From positions 1-21,720 of the forward strand of contig DHMR01000078.1 of assembly GCA_002405875.1 (NCBI GenBank): 21,720 bases of DNA. The letters run 5' to 3'. The translations under genes were made by a program, and so were the position numbers. The notes beneath the pieces are model-generated. The model was not told the DNA's origin, did no database searches, and was given only the letters and a program-made list of their open reading frames with translations. This DNA comes from a bacterium UBA4637. GTDB lineage: Bacteria; Bacteroidota; Bacteroidia; Bacteroidales; Bacteroidaceae. Positions 8,401-15,183 of this stretch are shown piece after piece; positions within the stretch are counted from its first letter, which is position 1, and the number at the start of each line of letters is the position of its first letter.

Positions 8401-9000
8401 GGCCGTGTCACCTTCCAGTTGGTCGGCATCAATATCATTGAGGGCTTTCATCATTGGTTCGTCGAGACCCACATAATAGCAGTAGGTGGCATCGACGATG
8501 TCAAACTCACTATGGGCATACGTAGCACGACGGCGTTCACGAGGTGGCAAATTGCCTGCTTCTTCCTCCAAACGACGCAAACGAGAAACGGCTTTCTCGC
8601 GGTAAGAATAAAAATCTTTGTTGTGGGATTCTCGCTGACAGATACGCATGTTCTGTACATCGGCAACGAGAAGTTCCAGTTGGTTGTTGCTTTTGTCCTC
8701 CACCAAGGTGAGCCATCTCTTCGCTTCCTTGTAATTCATCTTCGCCATCTCGACGAAAGCCAAGTTGTTGCAAGCCTCGGCATACCCTGCGCTATAGTCG
8801 TCGGAAAGGCGCAAAGCTCTTTGTGCCAACACCTTAGTAGAATCAAGGTTGCGATAATGATAAGCATAAGAAAGGTCATTCAACCTATCCACCTCCTCCT
8901 TGTGCGAAGGTCCACAGGCTGAAAAGAAGAACAGCGCTATCATCAAGAGGGTGATAGCGCTGCCTTTTATTCGATCATATGTTATTTGATTCTTTTTCAA
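5389..9000 (-). CDS. Giant membrane sensor histidine kinase with two kinase-like cores (DUF5112/DUF5113 type)
   Basis: The 1203-residue protein starts with a lipoprotein-type signal (lipobox FSAC, Cys about 29). A periplasmic helical repeat region of TPR style follows (about 35-400), then a membrane segment (about 413-436), a coiled coil (about 455-505) and a full kinase core: His517 in SHEVDRLM, N-box NTIADNARKFTPEGG (Asn620), G1 box DTGKGM (Asp660) and G2 box GGHGFGL (about 680-686). A second membrane segment (about 728-747), a second extracytoplasmic domain (about 750-905) and a third membrane segment (about 907-930) lead to another His motif, LKHETMYY (His1039), and a C-terminal domain without readable N or G boxes. 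This matches the Bacteroidetes proteins whose end domains I recall as DUF5112 and DUF5113. The start codon is TTG; no in-frame ATG lies between the upstream stop and the signal peptide. It begins 11 bp after eda. Its ligand is unknown. Confidence 0.88.
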   Translation of the reverse strand: MKKNQITYDRIKGSAITLLMIALFFFSACGPSHKEEVDRLNDLSYAYHYRNLDSTKVLAQRALRLSDDYSAGYAEACNNLAFVEMAKMNYKEAKRWLTLVEDKSNNQLELLVADVQNMRICQRESHNKDFYSYREKAVSRLRRLEEEAGNLPPRERRRATYAHSEFDIVDATYCYYVGLDEPMMKALNDIDADQLEGDTAQYLNYLYNFGSGGAITEGTPEQIAQTEFDYLMQCYMLACSGSSTAEDGSVVGGYPYWQANTLQALSEHLQRSKMRDFLIRNNLPAIKYLNVEQMPDSLLAGNLAQRALNLFLSYGDTYQIAGAYRTLSECYFSIKDYNSAGDCLIRALRVSDNIQQAPDLVASIRERLCLVYSALDDKPKSDYNRNIYLDLQEQSRQDRQLEARAALLDENALQLNLMIAAVVAVILLVILLLYVFDRMRRKKIQANPCSSLLEPLEEWKRQNAQYVNDMNEKKEELEEELEENRVHLAENKKRNLEQRAKISLVNSITPFIDRMSHEVDRLMDARESEAVKKERYQYIVELTDKINQYNTILTNWIQMRQGSLNLRIGSFPLQSLFDIVAKGKMSFQLKGVELEVMPTTAVVKADRILTLFMINTIADNARKFTPEGGRVVVSAREISLEAKNMGGNAEKSCVEISIADTGKGMDENQLAHVFDRTYTGGHGFGLLNCKGIIEKYKKVSRIFSVCDIQVESTVGKGSVFRFRLPKGISRVMMLIGIWLVSLTSMPVSSHTDSSQNISFKHASSKQHSHSASKKLSSRFLQRADDFADSAYFSNINGTYARTLAFADSSIFYLNQHYLSLHPHGKALMVLNPNVSDAAELRWFEDNLKTNYSIILDLRNESAVAALALHDWALYNSNNKVYTQLFREQSADNSLPDYVRTMQLSENSKTVAVILLFLLLLQLPFAYYFLYYRQVVDYRFAEDRIRDINRVLLSDISVSEKLVHIRKMWSQKSRQSRISERLDEVVHEIENALQNGLNLSTDKMAGNQLLEDEVRRVKFETDKLHVSNSVLDNCLSTLKHETMYYPSRIRQLIEDDPADVISLRELVDYYKSLYSMLSMQAMEQVEANVKFDFFLLDYLFDLLRSVSKQVSRQISVLPTTRPNQAYAVCRIEMKDIVYDDTAHHLLFTPLTSDLKFLLCRQIVREIGEVTNLRGCGIQARPSEAGKLMIEIVLPARIVQSDVHG

Positions 9001-9011
9001 GAAAACATACT

Positions 9012-9683
9012 TTATCCTCTAGCTTTGGCGATATATCCAAGAGCCTCTTTACACTTAGCAGTGATGGCAGCCCAATCACCTGCAGCTACGGTCTCCTTAG
9101 GGAAAAGCTTAGAGCCCATGCCCACGCAGAGTACACCGGCCTTGATCCAAGGAGTCAAGTTCTCCTCAGTTGGTTCCACGGCACCTGTCACCATGATATT
9201 GCTCCAACGCAAAGGAGCCAAAACGTTCTTGACGAAGGAAGGGCCACCTACATTACCTGCAGGGAACACCTTGGTAACGTCACAACCAGCAGCCTGTGCA
9301 TTGTTGATTTCTGTCACAGAGCCACAACCTGGAGAATATGGTACCAAGCGACGGTTGCAAACAGGAGCAATCTCAGGGTTGAAGTTAGGGCCTACGATGA
9401 AGTTGGCACCCAACTGGAGATACAAGGCAGCTGTACCGGCGTCAATGACGGTACCAGCGCCGAGAATCAACTCAGGGCATTCCTTGTCAGCCCACTTGAC
9501 AATCTCACCGAAGATCTCGTGAGCGAAATCGCCACGGTTAGTGAACTCGAATACACGTACGCCGCCTTCATAGCAAGCCTTGATGACGTTCTTACAAATC
9601 TCAACGTCCTTATTGAAGAACACAGGCACCATACCAGTCTCTTTCATGGCTGCCATGACCTGCATTTTGCTAAATTTTGCCAT
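9012..9683 (-). CDS. eda: 2-keto-3-deoxy-6-phosphogluconate (KDPG) aldolase
   Basis: The 223-residue cytoplasmic class I aldolase cleaves KDPG to pyruvate and glyceraldehyde-3-phosphate, the last step of uronate breakdown and of the Entner-Doudoroff route. Motifs match the family: catalytic Glu46 in VFEFTNRG, GAGTV near residues 75-79, VGPNFNPEI (about 97-105), and the Schiff-base Lys138 in VTKVFPAG, where Escherichia coli Eda has Glu45 and Lys133. Length is normal. Some family members also cleave 4-hydroxy-2-oxoglutarate; the sequence does not separate the two uses, but the adjacent KDG kinase gene favours KDPG. It starts 31 bp after kdgK and is followed after 11 bp by the sensor kinase gene, so all three are probably on one transcript. 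Confidence 0.95.
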   Translation of the reverse strand: MAKFSKMQVMAAMKETGMVPVFFNKDVEICKNVIKACYEGGVRVFEFTNRGDFAHEIFGEIVKWADKECPELILGAGTVIDAGTAALYLQLGANFIVGPNFNPEIAPVCNRRLVPYSPGCGSVTEINNAQAAGCDVTKVFPAGNVGGPSFVKNVLAPLRWSNIMVTGAVEPTEENLTPWIKAGVLCVGMGSKLFPKETVAAGDWAAITAKCKEALGYIAKARG

Positions 9684-9690
9684 TCTTTAA

Positions 9691-9718
9691 AATTTAAAAT
9701 TTATAATTTATAATTTAT
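9691..9718. repeat. Four tandem 7-mers in the kdgK-eda junction
   Basis: AATTTAA (9691-9697) is followed by three exact AATTTAT units (9698-9718). The last unit covers the kdgK stop codon (9715-9717). On the coding strand the array is the AT-only leader just upstream of the eda start, the sort of unstructured leader Bacteroidetes ribosomes favour, so unit number could affect eda translation. Confidence 0.85.
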
Positions 9719-10737
9719 CTCTGCACACGACCGTTGGCATTACCACCAGCCAAGCTCTCGACCTCATCGGCAGAAACCAAGTTGAAGTCGCCAGGGATAG
9801 TGTGCTTCAAGGCAGAAGCAGCCACTGCGAACTCAAGGGCCTCAGCCTGTGTAGACTTGGTCAAGAGACCGTGGATCAAGCCACCAGAGAAAGAGTCGCC
9901 ACCACCGACACGGTCGATGATAGGATTGATGTCATAGTGCTTGCTCTGATAGAACTCCTTACCATCGTAGATAAGAGCCTTCCAACCATTGTGGGTAGCA
10001 GAGAGTGACTCACGGAGTGTAGAAACGACATACTTGAAGCCAAACTCCTTCATCATGCCCTGGAAGATGCCATAGTAACCCTCGGCATCGGTCTTGCCAC
10101 CCTCCACGTCGGCATCTGGCTTGAAGCCCAAGCAGAGCTGAGCGTCTTCCTCGTTGCCGATGCATACGTCTACATACTTCATCAAAGGACGCATCACAGA
10201 GATAGCCTTCTCAGAGGTCCAGAGCTTTTTGCGGAAGTTGAGGTCTACAGACACGGTTACGCCATGACGCTTAGCAGCCTCGCAAGCCAACTTGGTCAAC
10301 TCGGCAGCCTTGTCGCTGATGGCTGGAGTGATACCGCTCCAGTGGAACCACTGGGCACCCTCCATAATCTTATCGAAGTCGAAATCAGATGGATCTGCCT
10401 CGGCGATAGCGCTATGAGCACGGTCGTAGATAACCTTGGATGGACGCATGGAAGCACCTGTCTCAGCATAGTAAAGACCTACACGGTCACCACCACGAGC
10501 GATGAAGTCGGTATTGACACCATAGCGACGGAGGGCGTTGAGGGCAATCTGACCAATCTCATGCTTAGGCAACTTAGATACGAAATATGCCTCATGACCA
10601 TAATTGGCCAGGCTGACAGCTACATTAGCCTCACCACCGCCAGGGATAATACGGAAAGAATCACTCTGAATGAAACGATCGTTGCCTTCTGGAGACAAGC
10701 GAAGCATAATCTCACCTAATGTTACAATTTTTGCCAT
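9715..10737 (-). CDS. kdgK: 2-keto-3-deoxygluconate (KDG) kinase, PfkB family
   Basis: The 340-residue cytoplasmic sugar kinase phosphorylates KDG to KDPG using ATP. PfkB-family signatures are clear: GEIMLRLSP at the N-terminus, substrate-binding GGGEANVAVSLA (33-44), VSVDLNFRKKLW (about 162-173), IGNEEDAQ (about 193-200), and the C-terminal DRVGGGDSFSGG (275-286) with catalytic base Asp281. The NFR and NEED motifs are typical of KDG kinases rather than fructokinases. Length is normal. It is the first gene of the leftward arm, divergent from the LacI-family regulator, with a -7 box 64 bp upstream, and feeds the Eda encoded next. Its substrate would come from UxaA, encoded on the other arm. 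Confidence 0.95.
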   Translation of the reverse strand: MAKIVTLGEIMLRLSPEGNDRFIQSDSFRIIPGGGEANVAVSLANYGHEAYFVSKLPKHEIGQIALNALRRYGVNTDFIARGGDRVGLYYAETGASMRPSKVIYDRAHSAIAEADPSDFDFDKIMEGAQWFHWSGITPAISDKAAELTKLACEAAKRHGVTVSVDLNFRKKLWTSEKAISVMRPLMKYVDVCIGNEEDAQLCLGFKPDADVEGGKTDAEGYYGIFQGMMKEFGFKYVVSTLRESLSATHNGWKALIYDGKEFYQSKHYDINPIIDRVGGGDSFSGGLIHGLLTKSTQAEALEFAVAASALKHTIPGDFNLVSADEVESLAGGNANGRVQR

Positions 10738-10800
10738 TGTTTGAATTGTTTTAATTTGTTTCTTTATAGTTGTTCTTGTATTCTATTTCAAATAACGGGG

Positions 10801-10808
10801 CAAAAATA
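10801..10808 (-). promoter_or_regulatory. Promoter -7 box of the kdgK operon
   Basis: The minus strand reads TATTTTTG, a match to TAnnTTTG. Transcription would start near 10794, giving a leader of about 57 bases before the kdgK ATG (10737). No good -33 element is seen at normal spacing (CAAA at 10821 and 10833 are too near and too far), which fits a promoter needing an activator. Confidence 0.6.
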
Positions 10809-10873
10809 ATCATAATTTCTCAAATAGCGAAACAAAATTCAACTTTTTTTTGTTTTTCGTGCAAAAAAGTTGC

Positions 10874-10979
10874 TGTGCATTCGCACAATTCAATTTTTTG
10901 TTGTAAATTTGTGCCGAAATTAGCGCTTTGTGGTCGCACACAAGCGAAAGATATCCAACAAACTTGTGGACTTCGCACA
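10874..10979. promoter_or_regulatory. Three operator-like TGTG...TCGCACA elements
   Basis: TGTGCATTCGCACA (10874-10887), TGTGGTCGCACA (10929-10940) and TGTGGACTTCGCACA (10965-10979) share a 3' half TCGCACA and a 5' half TGTG, making inverted repeats with centres of 4-7 bases. Their TCGCACA halves are 53 and 39 bases apart. They lie upstream of the leftward promoter and around the rightward -7 box, as expected for regulator sites. Which protein binds is unknown: the LacI-family regulator and the response regulator are both candidates. Confidence 0.5.
10904..10911 (+). promoter_or_regulatory. Possible rightward promoter -7 box
   Basis: TAAATTTG matches TAnnTTTG and would start a transcript near 10918 toward the LacI-family gene, with a long leader of about 275 bases. 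It sits between the first two TGTG/TCGCACA elements, so binding there would block it. No clear -33 element is present, and a nearer promoter of other form may exist. Confidence 0.4.
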
Positions 10980-11071
10980 GAACAACACGAAATGAAATAG
11001 AAACGAGACGCATTCTCGATAGGAATCCAAACGTCTAGAATGATTCGAGGCATCTTCTTCCTGATATGAAT

Positions 11072-11116
11072 TTAGGTGAAAACCTAATATACTCCTAATA
11101 TAATAAGGTGAAAGCC
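11072..11116. promoter_or_regulatory. Composite repeat block upstream of the LacI-family gene
   Basis: A perfect inverted repeat TTAGGT-GAAA-ACCTAA (11072-11087) overlaps a 9-bp direct repeat CCTAATATA (11083-11091 and 11094-11102, period 11). The element AGGTGAAAACC (11074-11084) recurs as AGGTGAAAGCC (11106-11116), 32 bp on. Periods of one and three helical turns suggest a protein-binding array, possibly autoregulatory; as RNA the first part could form a small GAAA-loop hairpin. Confidence 0.5.
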
Positions 11117-11194
11117 ATAGAAGGCAGCAACTTCGACAAAATTTTCATTCGTTCTGCTTCTGTATGACAATCCCACAGCAAACTTCTTAAAACA

Positions 11195-12259
11195 ATGGCT
11201 GAAAAAATCAGAATTAAAGACATCGCTGAAAGAGCGGGCGTTTCGGTAGGAACGGTAGACCGAGTGCTACACGACCGCCCGAATGTGTCGAAGCCTGCCC
11301 GCGAGAAGGTGGAGAAAGCTCTCAAGGAGATGAACTACCAACCCAACATGTATGCCAGCGCACTGGCTTACAACAAGTCGTACACCTTCTACCTCTTGAT
11401 TCCCAAACATGAATCGGAGGCTTACTGGGAGGAAATCGAGGAAGGTGCTCGCAAATGCGAGGAGACACGACGTGACTTCCACATCGACGTGGAGATTCGC
11501 TTCTATGAGCGTTCCAGCGAGGATTCGTTCCGTGAGCAAGGTCAGGCCATCGTCGAGGCAAATCCTGAAGGTGTCATCGTGGTACCTTCTTCGTTGATGG
11601 TGACCCGGGCGTTCACCGAGCAACTGCATGAGCAAGGCATACCTTTCATCATGCTCGACTCCTACATGCCCGACCTTCGTCCGCTCTCCTTCTTCGGTCA
11701 GGATTCCTTCTGCAGTGGTTTCTTCGCCGCCAAGATGCTCATGTTGATCGCTAACAACGAGAAAGAAATCATGCTGATGCGCCAAACCAAGGACGGCATG
11801 GTAGTCAGCAAGCAGCAGGACAACCGTGAGGTGGGGTTCCGACACTATATGCACGACCACTACCCGAACGTGAAGATCAATGTGCTCGACTTGCCTTTGC
11901 TCGGCAGTCGCTCCGAATTTGTCAAGATGCTCGACAAGTACTTCGCCGCCCATCCCGACACGCACCATTGCATCACTCTCACCTCGAAGGCACACATCGT
12001 GGGCGACTATCTCCTGAAGACCAATCGACGAGACGTGCAAATCATGGGCTACGATATGGTCGAGAAGAACGCTAGATGTCTCCGTGAAGGTAGCATCTCC
12101 TTCCTCATCGCCCAACACGCCTACATGCAAGGCTACAACTGCGTGGAAACGCTCTTCCGTGCCCTTGTGCTCAAAAAGAAAGTGACCCCGGTCAACTACA
12201 TGCCTATAGAACTTCTGATGAAGGAAAACGTGGACTTCTACCGCAGAACTCAGCTGTAG
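11195..12259 (+). CDS. LacI-family transcriptional regulator
   Basis: The 354-residue protein has an N-terminal LacI helix-turn-helix: IRIKDIAERAGVSVGTVDRVLHDR (residues about 5-28), followed by the hinge segment EKALKEMNYQPN. A periplasmic-binding-protein-like effector domain fills residues about 62-345 (for example GVIVVPSS, PFIMLDSYMP, FFGQDSFCSGFFAAKML, IMGYDMV). LacI regulators bind palindromic operators as dimers and respond to a sugar or sugar acid. By position, divergent from kdgK and 67 bp before uxaA, this one probably controls uronate catabolism with an effector such as KDG or altronate; effector and sign of control are inferred. Its stop codon lies inside a short direct repeat. 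Repeats at 10874-10979 and 11072-11116 are candidate operators. Confidence 0.92.
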   Translation: MAEKIRIKDIAERAGVSVGTVDRVLHDRPNVSKPAREKVEKALKEMNYQPNMYASALAYNKSYTFYLLIPKHESEAYWEEIEEGARKCEETRRDFHIDVEIRFYERSSEDSFREQGQAIVEANPEGVIVVPSSLMVTRAFTEQLHEQGIPFIMLDSYMPDLRPLSFFGQDSFCSGFFAAKMLMLIANNEKEIMLMRQTKDGMVVSKQQDNREVGFRHYMHDHYPNVKINVLDLPLLGSRSEFVKMLDKYFAAHPDTHHCITLTSKAHIVGDYLLKTNRRDVQIMGYDMVEKNARCLREGSISFLIAQHAYMQGYNCVETLFRALVLKKKVTPVNYMPIELLMKENVDFYRRTQL

Positions 12260-12280
12260 GAAGTTAGGAGTAAGAAGTTA
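12256..12280. repeat. 11-bp direct repeat over the LacI-family stop codon
   Basis: GTAGGAAGTTA (12256-12266) and GTAAGAAGTTA (12270-12280) differ by one base and are 14 bp apart. The first copy contains the TAG stop (12257-12259). Confidence 0.75.
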
Positions 12281-12326
12281 TAATACAAAAATATAATACA
12301 TATTAAACAAAAAAACAAAACTACAA

Positions 12327-13823
12327 ATGAAACTATCAAGCTTTATCAAGATCAACCCTGCTGACTCGGTAGTGGTTTGCTTGCGCCCAATGAAGAAGGG
12401 CGAGACCATCGAGGTGGACGGCAAGTCCATCACACTCTTGCAGGACACACCTGCTGGCCATAAGGTGCTCATCAACGATGCACCTCAAGGAACGAACATC
12501 ATTAAGTACGGCTACCCTATCGGCCATGCCAAGCAAGACCTGAAACAGGGCGAGTGGGTCAACGAGAACAACTTAAAGACCAACCTAGCCGGTACTTTGG
12601 AATATACATACAATCCGGTCGACGAGGTTCTCAACATCGCCAAGGAAAATCGCACCTTCAAGGGCTATGTCCGCAAGAACGGCGAGGTAGGTGTGAGAAA
12701 CGAGATTTGGGTGGTTCCTACCGTGGGTTGCGTGAACGGCATCGCCGAAAAACTGGTGGAGCTTCTCAAGAACGAGACCCACTGTGAGGGCATCGACGCT
12801 ATCCATGCCTGGCATCACAACTACGGTTGTTCCCAACTCTCCGGAGACCACGAGAACACCCGTAAGGTGCTTCGTGACATCTGTCTCCACCCAAACGCTG
12901 GTGCCGTGCTCGTACTCTCACTCGGTTGCGAGAACAACCAGCCTGACGCTTTCATGGAGATGCTCGGCGACTACGACAAAGACCGCATCAAGCTGCTTGT
13001 CACCCAGAAAGTGGAAGGCGACGAACTGGAGGTGGGCATGGACATTCTCCGCGACCTCTACCAGAAGGCAAAGCAAGACAAGCGTGAAGACGTGCCTGTG
13101 AGCAAGTTGCGTGTCGGTTTGAAGTGCGGCGGATCCGATGGTTTCAGCGGCATCACAGCCAACCCGTTGGTAGGCGAGTTCTCCGACTGGTTGGTGGCAC
13201 AAGGTGGAACAAGCATCCTCACCGAGGTGCCGGAGATGTTTGGCGCAGAGACCATTCTCATGAACCGCTGTGAGAGCAAGGAATTGTTCGAAAAGACCGT
13301 ACACCTCATCAACGACTTCAAGGAGTACTTCCTCAGCCATGGAGAGCCTGTCGGCGAGAATCCTTCCCCAGGCAACAAGGCTGGCGGCATCTCCACCCTC
13401 GAAGACAAGGCGTTGGGTTGCACACAGAAGTGCGGTCGTGCCCCTGTGAGCGGAGTCTTGCAGTATGGCGATCGCTTGGAGACCAACGGACTGAACCTTC
13501 TTTCCGCTCCTGGCAACGACCTCGTAGCAGCTACCGCTCTGGCTTCCGCTGGCTGCCAGTTGGTACTCTTCACCACCGGTCGTGGTACGCCATTCGGCAC
13601 TTTCGTACCAACCATGAAAATTTCAACCAACAGCAACTTGGCCAAGAACAAGCCAAACTGGATCGACTTCAATGCAGGTGAGCTTGTAGAAGGTACCGAG
13701 ATGAAGGATCTCGTGCGCAAGTTCATCGACAAGATCATCGCCGTTGCCAGTGGCGAGGAAGCTCGCAATGAATACAACGGTTATCGTGAGATCTCCATCT
13801 TCAAGAATGGAGTAACATTATAA
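12327..13823 (+). CDS. uxaA: Altronate dehydratase
   Basis: The 498-residue cytoplasmic enzyme dehydrates D-altronate to 2-keto-3-deoxygluconate (KDG) and belongs to the iron-dependent UxaA family. The N-terminal SAF-like domain covers residues about 12-90, and the catalytic UxaA domain the rest. Visible family motifs are HAWHHNYGCSQL, GLKCGGSDGFSGITANP, GCTQKCGRAPVSGVLQYG and FTTGRGTPFGTFVPTMKIS, with conserved Cys and His probably serving the metal site. Length matches the usual 495 or so. Family relatives act on galactarate, but the two-domain form and the kdgK-eda context favour altronate. It is second in the rightward arm, 67 bp after the regulator with no -7 box in between, and 11 bp before the NhaC-family gene. 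An A-rich leader (AAACAAAAAAACAAAACTAC) precedes the ATG. Confidence 0.95.
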   Translation: MKLSSFIKINPADSVVVCLRPMKKGETIEVDGKSITLLQDTPAGHKVLINDAPQGTNIIKYGYPIGHAKQDLKQGEWVNENNLKTNLAGTLEYTYNPVDEVLNIAKENRTFKGYVRKNGEVGVRNEIWVVPTVGCVNGIAEKLVELLKNETHCEGIDAIHAWHHNYGCSQLSGDHENTRKVLRDICLHPNAGAVLVLSLGCENNQPDAFMEMLGDYDKDRIKLLVTQKVEGDELEVGMDILRDLYQKAKQDKREDVPVSKLRVGLKCGGSDGFSGITANPLVGEFSDWLVAQGGTSILTEVPEMFGAETILMNRCESKELFEKTVHLINDFKEYFLSHGEPVGENPSPGNKAGGISTLEDKALGCTQKCGRAPVSGVLQYGDRLETNGLNLLSAPGNDLVAATALASAGCQLVLFTTGRGTPFGTFVPTMKISTNSNLAKNKPNWIDFNAGELVEGTEMKDLVRKFIDKIIAVASGEEARNEYNGYREISIFKNGVTL

Positions 13824-13834
13824 AACAAAAAAAC

Positions 13835-15163
13835 ATGAGCAGTAAGAAAGGATTGTTGGCATTATCGCCACTGATATTATTGATTGCATTGATCGCTCTC
13901 TTCACGGGCTATTCCGCCGAGGAGAGCCACAAGGACACCAACCTGTCGCTCACCGTGGCATTCATGATCTCCAGCATCTATGCCGTGGCGATTTCGGGTG
14001 GCATGCCCATCAAGAAACGCATCGACACCTATAGTCGGGGCGCTGGTGCCAGCAACCTGATGCTCATGCTCTGGATATACGTTTTGGCTGGGGCTTTCGC
14101 CGCCTCGGCAAAGGCGATGGGAGCGGTCGACGCCACGGTCAACTTTGCCCTGAGCGTACTGCCCCCTACCCTCATCTTGCCAGGACTGTTTCTAGCCGCC
14201 TGTTTCATATCGCTCTCGATAGGAACGAGCGTGGGAACCATCGTGGCACTCGTACCAATTGCCGCCGGACTCGCCCACTCGGTGGATGCCAACATCGCTC
14301 TGACAGTGGCGACCATCGTGGGAGGAGCTTACTTCGGCGACAACCTTTCCTTCATCTCCGACACAACGGTCGTGGCGACACAGACACAAGGTTGCCGCAT
14401 GAGTGACAAGTTCAAGGTCAATGCCCTCATCGTGATTCCGGCAGCCTTCCTCATCCTTGTCATCTATGCCGTGCTGGGATCCAGCACTCAAGCGCCAGCC
14501 CATATCGGAGAAGTGGAATACATCAAGATCCTGCCTTACCTCGTGGTACTCATCACAGCCATTGCCGGCATGAACGTGATGGCAGTGCTCACTTTGGGCA
14601 CCATCCTTTGCGGTGTCATTGGCATCGCAGGCTACACGATAGGCGCAGAAGGATTCCAACAGGCAGGCGGAGGCTATGACCTCTTCGGTTGGTTTTCCGC
14701 CATGGGCAACGGCGTAACGGGTATGGGCGAGCTCATCATCATCGCCATGATGGCAGGTGGCATGCTCGAAATCATCCGTGAGAATGGTGGCATCGACTTC
14801 ATCATCAGCAAGATTACCACCCATGTCACCAGCAAACGGGGAGCCGAGCTATCCATCGGTACGTTGGTGTCGATGGTGAACATCTGCACTGCCAACAACA
14901 CGGTAGCCATCCTGACGGTCGGCAACATCGCCAAAAAAATCGGCGATAAGTTTGGTGTCGACAACCGAAAGGCTGCCAGTATCCTCGACACCTTCTCGTG
15001 CACTGTCCAGGGACTGATTCCTTATGGTGTACAGATGCTTTTGGCGGCAGGTCTCTCGGGATTGAGCCCGCTCGACATCCTACCATATTTATATTATCCG
15101 ATAGCCATCGGTGCAGCAGCCCTGTTCGCCATTTTCTTCCGCTATCCGAAGAAGTTTAGTTAA
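13835..15163 (+). CDS. NhaC-family Na+/H+ antiporter-like membrane transporter
   Basis: The 442-residue protein is hydrophobic throughout, with about 11-12 membrane segments. The NhaC-family motif GGAYFGDNLSFISDTTVVA is present (about residues 162-180), and a second conserved region NICTANNTVAILTVGNIAKKI (about 348-368) contains polar residues within a membrane part. The family exchanges sodium for protons, and some members carry organic anions such as malate/lactate. The gene starts 11 bp after uxaA, with only an A-rich leader between, so it is translated from the uxaA message. In that position a hexuronate or aldonate carrier would be expected and none is encoded in the window; this protein may move uronate-pathway substrates or supply the sodium gradient for their uptake. 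Substrate is not readable from sequence. Confidence 0.88.
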   Translation: MSSKKGLLALSPLILLIALIALFTGYSAEESHKDTNLSLTVAFMISSIYAVAISGGMPIKKRIDTYSRGAGASNLMLMLWIYVLAGAFAASAKAMGAVDATVNFALSVLPPTLILPGLFLAACFISLSIGTSVGTIVALVPIAAGLAHSVDANIALTVATIVGGAYFGDNLSFISDTTVVATQTQGCRMSDKFKVNALIVIPAAFLILVIYAVLGSSTQAPAHIGEVEYIKILPYLVVLITAIAGMNVMAVLTLGTILCGVIGIAGYTIGAEGFQQAGGGYDLFGWFSAMGNGVTGMGELIIIAMMAGGMLEIIRENGGIDFIISKITTHVTSKRGAELSIGTLVSMVNICTANNTVAILTVGNIAKKIGDKFGVDNRKAASILDTFSCTVQGLIPYGVQMLLAAGLSGLSPLDILPYLYYPIAIGAAALFAIFFRYPKKFS

Positions 15164-15183
15164 ACCATAAAAATACGATTGCC

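Larger units (their letters stand above)
10738..11194. other. Divergent regulatory region between kdgK and the LacI-family gene, 457 bp
   Basis: I see no gene here; short open frames on both strands lack any protein-like pattern. It holds a leftward and a rightward -7 box, three TGTG/TCGCACA inverted-repeat elements (10874-10979), and a composite repeat block (11072-11116) about 80 bp before the regulator gene. The region is the natural place for control of both arms of the uronate locus. Confidence 0.8.

Noticed and set aside
10770..11013. Short open frames on both strands in the kdgK/LacI-family gap
   Set aside because: AT-rich, mutually overlapping, and crossing promoter boxes; no protein-like pattern.
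10738..11194. Phage or insertion-sequence remnant in the large intergenic gap
   Set aside because: No transposase fragments, terminal inverted repeats or target duplications are visible.
11267..12130. 287-residue open frame opposite the LacI-family gene
   Set aside because: Shadow of the real regulator: no start signals and a biased His/Val/Glu composition.
12327..13823. Galactarate dehydratase instead of altronate dehydratase
   Set aside because: The linked kdgK and eda genes and overall length and motifs fit UxaA better; substrate is still inferred.
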